In this document: positions 22,255 through 32,375 of the stretch, piece after piece
Layout: every line of letters begins with the position of its first letter
Numbering within the stretch: the first letter of the stretch is position 1
Source of the DNA: Macrocystis pyrifera
Taxonomy: Eukaryota > Sar > Phaeophyceae > Laminariales > Laminariaceae
Direction of reading: 5' to 3'
Length of the DNA: 64,000 nucleotides
Assembly: GCA_031763025.1 (NCBI GenBank)
Contig: JASSKH010000001.1
Coordinates: 22,321,840-22,385,839, forward strand
Notes under the pieces: model-generated
Database searches by the model: none
What the model was told of the DNA's origin: nothing
Seen by the model: only the letters and a program-made list of their open reading frames with translations
Position numbers and translations under genes: made by a program

Positions 22255-25200
22255 TACTCTGTATTGCTCGGGGACACCGAGTGGTGGGGTTACCTTGTGG
22301 ACGCCAACATGCAATGCATGCGCGGTGCGTGATGAATGCAGCCAGGCGAGGCGGGGCGCAGGCGCCGCTGCTCTGCGACGCTAGGGGATGCACAGCTCGT
22401 CATGGAAGATGGGAAGCACTAGAAGCGGCAGTTCAGGCAGACCCCGGACTGCGCGCTACGGCAGCGGGACTCGGAGGGAGGCCTGATGACCGCGAGGATG
22501 GGCGCCGGGATGGGCTCCTCTATCCCTGGGACCAAAATAGGTTGAGAATCGCAGGACCACTCGACGATGTTCCCCTTGAGGACCTCCAACAACGCTTCGT
22601 CACTGTTATTAAAGTACAGTCAAGGTTGGCTAATACTGCTCACGCCAACATCCTCCCGGCTGTACTGCACTCGCAGGATGGTCGAGTGACGCAGCGCGAG
22701 AGGTTCGCGTCTGTCGAACGCGGTGACCTCACCCTTCTACTCCCGTGGTTAATGGAGTATACCCGTCGAACATCGATACGACAGAGGGGTCAAGCTCGCG
22801 AAGTGACGGACGCTGATTTGTTCAAGAGGGCGTCTTCAGCATGCCGCCATCCAGGGGGGGGGTGACTGTCGCAGCACGCAGCCTCCTCGCGGAACCGCGC
22901 TCGCCGGGGAGCGAAGAAACGTGGAAGCGAGTGAAAGCAAGTTCCCGGAGGAGGATCAGACCGCCGTCTCCGAAGCAGCAGCGGCAGCGGTGGCAGCAAG
23001 TTCTTCTGACCCGGAGGAAGGGAGTGGTCCCAAGTGACGCCCGGAGGAAGAATTCGACCCACAGGTGGCCCTCAAGGTCATCAACTCTCGCAACGCGCTA
23101 TCAAGCGCAGGAAGCAATGGCTTGCGCTTTTCGCACCTGCAGTCAATTATCAGGACTGGCAATGGGAGTGAAAAATTGGGGGCTGGCATTGAAGCCTTCT
23201 GGAGAAGAATTATCGACGATCCAAAAGCCTGTCCACCGGAATTCTGGCAGCTTTTGCTGCAATCCAACATCACTGCCTTGGGTGAAAAATGTCGCCCCGT
23301 CTGCGTAGGGATGACATGGAGACGCCTTCTCACAGCCGGGACCATGCGGCAGTGGCGACCACGACTGGAGAAGACCAACCGCAAGGCGAGACAGTTTGGA
23401 GTCGGAGTACGACGAGGGGGGGGTGGAGCAGGTAGCGCTACGCGCCTGGGTACACCACGAGGCTAAAAACTGGCTGGTTCTCACAGACTGCTCCAACGCC
23501 TTCAACACGGTGAAACGGACGGCTGCGCTTGCAGGGGTAGCCACCTGCGCGCCTGCGCTTATACCGTTGGTGACAAAGTGTTACGGGGAAAGAACTGCTC
23601 CCGTGTTCTTCCGGATGGAATCGGGAGAAAGGCGCAAGATTGAATGCTCCAGTGGGGTACGGCAAGGGGGTGCCATGGGGCCGGCGTTGTTCTGCATGCC
23701 TCTCTTACCGGTGCTGAAGCAGACCCGAGCGGAGTTCGAGCCAAAAGGAGTGGAGGTGTTCGCCTACTTAGACGACATCAGCATCGGAATGATGGAAATC
23801 ACACCCGGTACTCTGCCTTTCCTACAGCGTGAGCTGTCCAACATTGGCATTGCAATCAACCCGAGCAAAACGGTTGCCTTGCCCCCGAAGGGGCACGTAC
23901 CTACGCCGGAAAAAATCGCCCTTCTCGAAGGTATAATATTAATGGCGTCCGCATCGCGGAACGGGGTGGAGTAAAGTTGGTTGGGGTTCCCGTCGGTACC
24001 GACGAATACCCGATGGAGAGCGCAATGGAGATAATCCCAAACGGGGGAGCGGAACAACTCGCGCGGATGCTACCGCGCATGCCAGACAAGCAAGCAGCTA
24101 ACCTGATCGCCACCGGCTCTATACCGCCTATATAGAAAGAGTGATGGACCCGGAAATATCCCTGCCCGCATGCCTAAAAGCAGACGGCAACGCGATGTGG
24201 ATGCTGGAGAAATTGCTTGATCTCCCGGGGACAGCAGAAGAAACGTCGTTCTTCGAGAATGGGTGCCCAACAAATCAGTTGGTCTTGCAGCCCTACCAAC
24301 AGGCGCAGGCAAGACTGACCACGGGGGCCGGAAGGGTTTGGACTGGCGTCGGCTGAAGCTCAGAGGATGTCAGCGTCCGTCGGAAGCTTGGTGGCGATGG
24401 TGCCGGAGGTGCTTGCTGACACCTGTCCGGCGCTATAGGGGACAAAGTCCGGAGGGAGCTCCCCGATTCAGACCTCGTCCGGCGCATTTGGAACAGCATC
24501 AGGGACCTCCGCGATGTGCATGGGGTTTCAGAAGAAGCCATGGCGAACATCGTGCCGGCGGAAAGCTGGCGGGATAGAGTAATTTCGAGGAGGAGAGCAA
24601 GAGGCCTCAGGGTTGTCGGTTGCGGAAGTGTTGCCGGCACACGATGCCGAATCTATCAGCTCCAGCAAAGCGCAGCATATACTGGGGAAGCTGGTAAACC
24701 GAGTCCGTTATGAGAGATACGTTGCTTCACTGGACCAGCTCCCCGTCGAGACGACGACCCAGCGAGGCACGGGTAACCCACAAGAAGAGAAAGAGTCGAG
24801 GGGTCTGGCCAAAGCCGGGCAACGGAGCCAATCGGGACCAGGGGCTACTGCATTCCTAAGGGCGAGACCTGTCGACTCGGCCAGAGTCATCCCACCGTCA
24901 GAGTTCGTGGTTGCGGGACGGCGGTTTCTGGGGATTGAGGAGTTTCTGGCGGCAAGTGCCCGGCCTGCTGCGGTGCAGCGGAGGCTAATACGCGGCATGC
25001 ACGATTATGTCATCTATCGGGCGCGCAAGTAAACCAGCACCAGTCTCTGGTGCACGCGCTCTCCCGCACCTTTAAGATGATGTCCATCCGTCACCAAATG
25101 GAAAGCGGAGCCCCCTTCCACGCAAACAGGGATCTCCGCATGGACATCGTCATCGAGGCAGGAGGACTCCGAGAAGCTACGGCATCAGAGTATCGCGATA

Positions 25201-26000
25201 GAGCGATACTCCTCGACGTCACGTATGCGGACCCACAAGCGGGGATCCACATGCGGGCAGGCAGCGCTGCCCGACACGGATCAGCTGCTTCCACTTCTGA
25301 GGCGCGCAAGCGCAGTCACTACGCTCGTCCGGGACAGGTGTCCTTCGAGGCGCAGATACAAACTCGCCACCCTCGCGGTGGAAAGCTTTGGGCGCCTCGG
25401 AAAAGAAGGCAGCGATCTAGTTGATCAGTTGGCGGCAAGCATAGTCGGAGGGACGGACGGATCGTCCCTGGCGCGGAAAGGCGTCTGCAAAGAACGCCCC
25501 TTCCAGATCATCTCGGTGACCACACAGGTCGCGATTTCGCGCCGAGTACGTATGTATAAACTAGCCCTGAGGGATCGCCAGGCCGCTAGGGGAAGAGAGA
25601 AAGAAGCCGGAGGAATGCAACCAATGAGCTGGGGATGGAACGTTGATGAGGAATAGGGTATATACTATACCCGTAGCTAAAATGAAATGATGTGGGGAAT
25701 GGAAATTACGAAACGACTGGCAGAGAAGTGTATGAGGGATACTACTGATTTACGGAAGGATGTTCGGTTTATATAGGAACAACATCTACGCTATATTGTC
25801 GGAAGGCAAGCATAATAGTAATAATTAATACCTGGTAGTACTTTGGGAAACGACTGACAGAGAAGTGTATGAGGGATACTACTGATTTACGGAAGGATAT
25901 TCGGTTTATATAGTAACGGCATCTATACTCTATATTGTCGGAAGGCAAGTATAGTAATAATAGTGCTACTAACTAATACTACGCTACAGTACCATAGTAC
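22255..26000 (+). mobile_element. LINE with C-terminal CCHC knuckle and restriction-like nuclease, decayed
   Basis: It encodes, in order: an N-terminal region (LLPWLMEYTRRTSIRQRGQA near 22740), a reverse transcriptase palm (LTDCSNAFNTVKR near 23484, SSGVRQGGAMGPALF near 23650, and the catalytic FAYLDDI at about 23762-23780) and a thumb region. A zinc-knuckle block with CPAC and HARLC lies near 24957-25015. A nuclease-like block follows, with RMDIVIEAGG near 25138 and AILLDVTYADPQAG near 25204, consistent with a PD-(D/E)XK fold. It ends MSWGWNVDEE at 25656. This order (RT, CCHC, nuclease) is that of R2/Dong/NeSL-type LINEs. The frame changes at least five times, so the copy is not functional. 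Both flanks are TAC-rich microsatellite, which suggests a microsatellite target as known for Dong in (TAA)n (inference). Confidence 0.85.
25695..25965 (+). repeat. Tandem duplication in the LINE 3' UTR
   Basis: The segment ACGACTGGCAGAGAAGTGTA ... TTATATAG ... ATATTGTCGGAAGGCAAG occurs twice (about 25712-25812 and 25852-25950), separated by TAATAATTAATACCTGGTAG. The copies differ at few positions. Confidence 0.8.
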
Positions 26001-26029
26001 TACCTGCAATTGTATTAAGAGTGCTAGCA

Positions 26030-26110
26030 CGTACTATTATTACTACAACTACTACTGCTACTACTACTATTAATACTACTATCTACTACTATTAATATTT
26101 CTACTGTTTA
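26030..26110 (+). repeat. Degenerate TAC/TTAATAC microsatellite after the LINE
   Basis: TACTACAACTACTACTGCTA and ACTATTAATACTACTATCTA, the same repeat type as 21398-22004 on the other side of the LINE. Confidence 0.8.
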
Positions 26111-26359
26111 TAGGTCAAGCAGTAGTAGTACCTCTTGAAGTATACTGCTGTACTGCCACAATAACAGCAGTACAATCCCACAGAGTCTTATTCGAGTACT
26201 GACTCACCAGTTAGAGTACACACCAGGTACCACAGGTATATATGAATCGCTGTTCTCAAATCCCAGGAATGTGTATCTGGTACATTGTATGGAGTAGTAA
26301 ATTACACAATCTGGACAATGGACACAACAATAGTCTATTGCTTCGACAATATACCAGGA

Positions 26360-26830
26360 GGGGGATCTATCGATGTACATTATCTGCGACAATAGATTGT
26401 GGAAGGTATCTATCGATAGGTATATCGATAGGTATTGTTGGCGACAATGGACTGGTGATATTGTCGATCGATAGACATTGTCTAACACAATAGATGGTAA
26501 ACTTCGTCCATCGATGGCCACTGCAGGCCACAATAGAATGTGCGAGATGTCGATCGATGGCCATTGCCGGCCACGATAGATTGTGCGAGATGTCTATCGA
26601 TAGCCATCGGTGACCACAATAGATTGTGCGAGAGGTATATCGATGGCCATTGCGGGCCACAATAGATTGTGCGAGAGGTCTATCGACGGCCATTGTCGAC
26701 TACAATAGATTGCGCGGTATGTCTATCGATGGCCGTTGCCGGCCACAATAGATTGTACGAGATGTCTATCGATGGCCATTGCCGGCCATATAGATTGTAC
26801 AAGCTATCCATCGATAGCCATCTCGAGGAT
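26360..26830 (+). repeat. ATCGAT array 1, ~43 bp unit, forward
   Basis: About ten imperfect copies of a 43 bp unit reading TATCGATGGCCATTGCCGGC then CACAATAGATTGTGCGAGATG. Each unit has an ATCGAT palindrome and a CCATTG/CAATAG inverted pair. Open frames across it arise from the periodicity. Confidence 0.88.
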
Positions 26831-27059
26831 ATTTTGCACTCATCCCAAGATATACGAGGTATGTCATGTTCTGTATGTATGTGGTAACTTGAACCGACGT
26901 CATCATGTTGTGGACGCCATACGCTCTCACACTCATTTGAAGAATACATTGTATACAGATGTCGCCATTAATAGAAACTCGCGCACCAAGATATTGGTAA
27001 CTGTCATCAACTTGTGTGCGCTCTTAGATTCGGAAATTGACTCGATTTAATACCCTTGC

Positions 27060-27425
27060 TTTGTCCTACAAGTCTATTAACTCCACTTTGAATAGAACGT
27101 GGATCATTAAACTCAAACCACCTTACGCTGAAATTTCTATTCTTTCCGTTTCTCATCTCGAGTTTGTTTGTCCCATACTGAAACCAAGTAAGTAAGAGTG
27201 ATTTTTTCGGATGCTGGTCATCTATAATTTAGATTATTTTTTTGTTAGGAAATAAATTCGATTTGTTACCCTTACATTGTCCTCGATTAACTGCACTTTC
27301 AAAATAATCTGGATACTAAAAATAACACCACCTTGACAAGAAAATTATCAGCTTTCCGTTTCTTAACTCGAGATTTTTGTCTCGTACTGAAATGAAGTAA
27401 GTCAGATTCATATTTTTCGGAGCCC
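27060..27425 (+). repeat. Diverged ~190 bp tandem duplication
   Basis: Two blocks (about 27060-27220 and 27265-27425) share in order TTGTCCT, TTAACT, CCACTTTGAA-like, CTTTCCGTTTCT, CTCGAG, TACTGAAA and TTTTTCGGA. The order is kept but many positions differ. It separates arrays 1 and 2. Confidence 0.65.
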
Positions 27426-27429
27426 GGCC

Positions 27430-28010
27430 AACAATCTATTGTGGGTGGCGATGGCTATTGTTGGACACAATCGCGTACCTATTGTTGGCGGCAATAGAAG
27501 CTTCGGCGGTCGTCAAGAATGGCCATCGACATACATCATTCCACGGTATACAACAGGTTTAGGTAATAGTCTATTACGAAAACACGCCCGACAGTCTATT
27601 GTGGGTGACGGTGGCTATTGATGGATACAATTGCGTGTATATTGTTGGCGGCAATAGCCATCGATAGGCAAACGTTTTGGTCTACTGTTCGAACAATATC
27701 TATCACGGTTGCTTCCCCAACATCTATTGTGCAGGACAATGGCCATCTATGGACAACCTTGTGATTCCATTGTTAGGGCAAAGGCATATTGTCTCCATTG
27801 CCGAAAAAGTATTGTTCCCTGACAATTTCTATCGATAGACAGCGTTGCCAGTCTATTGTCGTTAACAACATCTATCGATAGACAGCGTTGCCAGTACATT
27901 GTGGTTAGCAGTGTCTATCTATAGAGAGTGTTGCCAGTCTATTGTGGTTCACAATGTCTATCGTTAGCCAGCGTTGCCAGTCTATTGTCGTTAATAATAT
28001 CCATTGACAC
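27430..28010 (-). repeat. ATCGAT array 2, inverted orientation
   Basis: Units such as CTATCGATAGACAGCGTTGC then CAGTCTATTGTCGTTAACAACAT, about 43 bp. Read on the minus strand they give TATCGATAG ... ACAATAGACTGG, the same layout as arrays 1 and 3. The left part (27430-27760) is more degraded. Confidence 0.82.
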
Positions 28011-28394
28011 ACGCTTTTTCGGAGCTACTGTAGCGGCAATGTTCTATTTCCTTTCTATTGTCCAGGGTATATGCACATCTTACCTCATCTATCTTATCCG
28101 TACAGAGTGTAACCGAATTGGAATCACCATTAATAACGCAGAGTACTAACCACAACAACACAGCCGACAATGCAACACACTTAACCCCCATGATGCCCAC
28201 TGCCTTGTTGAGGCACACAACGTTGCAGCCCTCCTTCACGCTATGCCATGCACCGACATTGCTGCTCATCACGATACACCATACACTCATTCCAAGCTGG
28301 TGGTGACCACAAGATGAAAATATGACATTGCTGCGGAACAAAACATTGCGTTGCTTAGTAAATCAGGGTGCATTGTAGGTGTGGAAATAGGCTG

Positions 28395-28830
28395 GTGATG
28401 GTGTCCATCGATAGACATTGTCCACCACAATCGATTCTCAACGGTGTCCATCGATAGCAATTGCCGGCCACAATAGATTAGAAACGTATCTATCGATAGC
28501 CGTTGCTGGTCACAAGAGATTCAGAAACATATCTATCGATAGCCATTACCGGTCACAATAGATCAAGAAATGAATCTATCGATAGTCATTGCCGGCCACA
28601 ATAGATCAAGAAATGTGTTCATCGATAGCCACTGTGGACCGCAGTAGATTCTGCAAGCTATCCGTCGATAGTCATTGTCGGTGACAATGGCTTCCAACCC
28701 AGGTACTTCAGCACACTCCTGCCTGAACAATATGTTGGGGACGCAACCTATCGATAGGCATTACCGACGACAATGGATGAGGAACGTTCCAATCGATAGC
28801 CTTTGCCGACGACAACAGACCCGTCCTTGC
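28395..28830 (+). repeat. ATCGAT array 3, ~41 bp unit, forward
   Basis: About nine copies with TATCGATAGCCATTACCGGT then CACAATAGATCAAGAAA. The words CTATTGTCCAGGGT occur on both sides (about 28056 and 28872), suggesting defined borders. A short unique gap (28010-28390) separates it from array 2. Confidence 0.85.
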
Positions 28831-28879
28831 ACCATATTTCATTGTTATTGCAGGGGCCATTGTCTATTGTCCAGGGTGT

Positions 28880-29319
28880 GGTAAATTACCATCGAGGTAC
28901 AAAGTAGTACACTCCTACAAATAATTTAACACTGGTACGTAAGCATCTATGACCCCCGGCTTTAGAAGAACAGACACAAGCCGGGGGCGGCGGGGCGTTT
29001 CGTAGTACATTCCTGGTACAAAAATGCCGTTGATATGTATTCTTTTTTTAAAGTGCACAGAGTCGCCGGGGCAAAGGAGGGGGGGGGGGGGGGGGGGTTA
29101 CTCGAGAAGGCATGTCCAAAGCCGAGTGAAGAGATGCTGCTGCGTGTGGAAGCTCGGCGACAGCTATATAGCTCCTGTCGCGGTATGTACCCTCCTATAG
29201 TCTACAGCTGCTGCAGCATATAGTCCTGTAAGTATAATAACTCCGTGCAGTGTACTACGCCGAATTAACCTTGCCAAGGAAATACGGTGAGCTGTTGGCG
29301 AATTGTGCTTTTTGTAGGG
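28880..29319. other. No gene; contains a hairpin and a G run
   Basis: CCCCCGGCTT at about 28950 and AAGCCGGGGG at about 28978 form a perfect 10 bp stem with an 18 bp loop. A G run lies at 29080-29097, followed by TTACTCGAG. Nothing coding was recognised. Confidence 0.55.
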
Positions 29320-29597
29320 TGTTAAGATCAAGGGTTGCGGGACACTTTGTATCCCTGGACAGGTCTGCCTTTTAAGTCGGTAAACATTGCACTCACATGT
29401 GTTGTTTGCTTAGCTATAGAAGAAGAGCAGTTTTATTCCTTTCGTGCACGCGGAGACTGAGACCAAGCTCGTGCTCCTCTGGAAAACCCCTGGTTTTCCA
29501 TCTAAGATACGCCTTCCAAGTACTACAAATACGTTCCTAGTGACTGAACCCAGGTAGTTACCGGGCTTTCAATCTCATACAAGACAATATCTTAACA
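29320..29597 (-). repeat. LTR, left copy
   Basis: 278 bp, with short terminal inverted repeats TGTTAAGAT / ATCTTAACA. It carries GCACTCACATGTGTTGTTTG and GGAAAACCCCTGGTTTTCCA, the latter a perfect palindrome. Confidence 0.85.
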
Positions 29598-30547
29598 CTA
29601 GCCCACTCTGATGAGCCGTATATACAGAATTATGGGAAATTCGTGGAAACCCCGATTCCACGAACTAGAATATGAGTCGAAGATGCGGCTCCTCAAAACC
29701 CACTCCCACACCTCTGAACGGCGAGGCAACGAAGCCGGCAAAGTACGTAAAAAAATAAAGGGAAGACTTAGCCTTAAGGGGCAGGAAGAAATCGTCGATG
29801 AAAGCCATCGCCATACCGCCCGCACGGGGGGGGGCGAGGAAGATGCACGGAAAAAAAAGCGAAAAGTGTGTACGGGAACGAAAAGAAAAGTAACACGGAA
29901 GACGGCAAGAACCACCTAAACCCAGTCCATCACTCTGAAAGCGCGTCCTGGGCCGCAATTGAGCGGCCGAGAGCCCAGACCAGACCCTACACTGAGCGGG
30001 GGGGGTAGGCATGACAGAATACGCAAAAACACATCCCCAACCCAGTCCAAAAAAAAAACCAAAAAAAACACACGCCAGAAACATATCGGGCAGACAAAAA
30101 TTCATCCCCCAAGGCCCAGGAAGACGACAAAAAATAGCCAAATAACGAGTGCAGTCAAGAAGCGAAAATCAGCTATCCACGGCGGCACCTCGAGATCCAT
30201 CTACGTTACGCTGGACCCCCCGATTAAACGCGCTAGCCAAGTGAATTTGCAGACACCAAGAACCTCGTACAGCTCTCGTCGAAGTCGTGTAGCGCGCCGG
30301 AGAAAGAGGAAGCTTGATTGGTCCCGGGTCGTCCAAAAATCGAACCAAATATACTCCATCCGTCGGTGTAGTTGCGCTGATTTTTCCGAGCCACCACAGA
30401 CCGTCGTCGCCCTTGTACCAAAAGTGGGCCCCGTTGGGAAGTACAGTGTTGCTGTATCGGCGGAGCCAATCGGCGTGCGATACGCAACCATAGCCGGGTG
30501 CCAGAAACCGCTCGCCGTTACTCCGACGTCCTGCCGTCGTCGCCATT

Positions 30548-30825
30548 TGTTAAGATCAAGGGTTGCGGGACACTTTGTATCCCTGGACAGGTCTGCCTTT
30601 TAAGTCGGTAAACATTGCACTCACATGTGTTGTTTGCTTAGCTATAGAAGAAGAGCAGTTTTATTCCTTTCGTGCACGCGGAGACTGAGACCAAGCTCGT
30701 GCTCCTCTGGAAAACCCCTGGTTTTCCATCTAAGATACGCCTTCCAAGTACCACAAATACGTTCCTAGTGACTGAACCCAGGTAGTTACCGGGCTTTCAA
30801 TCTCATGCAAGACAATATCTTAAGG
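30548..30825 (-). repeat. LTR, right copy
   Basis: 278 bp and almost identical to the left copy along its full length. Confidence 0.85.
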
Positions 30826-32375
30826 GGCGGTGGACGTCCTGGCCACAGATCCTTGATGTTGGCGTGTGCGGGTCGACGTAGGGTCCGCAAGGAACCGGCA
30901 GCAAAGCCTTTGCCGACGACAACCGGGAGCATGAGACTGATCCCGGCGACGCGCCGACAACCAAAGATATAGATAGGCAAAGCTGCTTGTTGGGGTTGGA
31001 TACCGCAGCAAGGATTCGCCCGAATATTATTTGATATTTAGTAGAGTGGAGTCCGTTATATACTCCACTGTTGTATGCAACGCTGACTATGCGTGTAGGA
31101 GAGGGAAAACAAGGGGGGAAGGGGGGCATGGCAGACTTGATTGAGGAAAGCAACCCTTAGGGCTCTACAAGCAGGGGCTGTCGGCTTCAGTCGGTCGCAT
31201 GGCCAAGGCGGCGGGTATTCGTCAGAGCCCGGCAAGACCCCCAAAAAAACTGTATACACACATACCTCGTACTCGTATACGCAACACCCGTAACTCTTCA
31301 ATGTTCTCGCCTGCGCTAGGCAAGGGCAGTCGTGATCATGTAGTGTGCTTTCGACGGGAGTCTACGAATAACGAGCGCGAAGGAAGCAACGGGACCGGCG
31401 ACAACGTCACCACGAAATAAACCGTGCACTCAGGACGGAGAGGTGGCAAAGGGGTGGGTCCCAAAACAGCTTCGTAAAGGCAATGCATTGTAGTAGACAT
31501 GTCAAGGGGTTGAAGCGGGCGGGGGTGCAACAACGCCGGCGCACCAAGGACCCCAGGGGAGACGCATGGGGACCGACCAACAAACACGCTACAGATCAAT
31601 GACGAGCGATGTCCTTTACTGATTGTCGCTCGAGGTCGATGGCAGGAGGCATTTAGCAGCGACCCGGCCCATATGGGGTCTCTGTATCCCTCCTTTTGCC
31701 GATTCCTGTCTCGTCAAGCGGTTTCGGAGAGGACACGAGTCGTGCACCATAACATTACAAACACACATGGCATGCACATGCAAAGCCGCACACACGGTCC
31801 CCTCCACCCGCACACCGACACAACACGGAAATAATGGCCATCTTTCTTTACATCCGTGAGGTTGAATATTAGTTAGCGCTCGCGATCAAGATGCTCTTGC
31901 CTGCGCAATAGTTGTTGCTCGGAATATCTACAAGGGTTTAGCTACCGTGCTCAACTCAGCTTGGTAAGGGGCATGAACAACGCGCCGAGAGCTCGATCAC
32001 CTCGACCGTCAGGACACCGCCGAGAAAAAACAACTCGGATGAACACTACACACAAGCCGAGACGGAACGTTGAGCTCAAAAACAAGCAGATATTAAGTTA
32101 TATAACTCTACTATTTAATATTTATGTGTAAGTCGCTTGGCCGGATCAAGGCCGCACCAACACGTACAGTAGTCATGACCATCGCCATGGCCATCGGCGG
32201 GAGCTACAACAATTATCCTCGAACATCGCGTGTGACGATGACAAAGGCGGACACGCAAGCGGTGGAACCCCCCCCCCCCCCCCCCCCCGCCATCCTCCCC
32301 CCCACTCCAAGCCTCAGCCGAATAAGACAAGACATAAAACAGAACAGGTGCTTGTACAGGTTCTTGTGTCTTCGT
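30826..32375. other. No recognised gene
   Basis: Sequence between the LTR element and the 3' end of the MFS gene. A C run lies at about 32270-32288. Small frames around 31056-31301, 31336-31599 and 31616-31859 have no recognised motif. The 3' UTR of the MFS gene must lie in the right part of this stretch. Confidence 0.4.

Larger units (their letters stand above)
29320..30825 (-). mobile_element. Compact LTR retroelement, non-autonomous, young
   Basis: Two direct repeats of 278 bp (29320-29597 and 30548-30825) begin TGTTAAGATC, and the left one ends ATCTTAACA. They differ at only a few positions, so the insertion looks recent. The internal part is about 950 bp and too short for gag-pol. A minus-strand frame (30546-30169) starts next to the right repeat and includes GAHFWYKGDDGLWWLGKI and VYLVRFLDDPGPIKL, reminiscent of a small SH3- or chromo-like fold (inference). 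No primer-binding site or polypurine tract was obvious. It looks like a TRIM/LARD-type fossil; orientation is inferred from the frame. Confidence 0.75.

Noticed and set aside
26360-28830. CRISPR array
   Set aside because: Units are imperfect, partly palindromic, have no unique spacers and lie in a eukaryotic genome.
29611-29919. Lys/Arg-rich 102-codon frame in the LTR element
   Set aside because: Low-complexity, no motif, and on the strand opposite to the better-supported internal frame.
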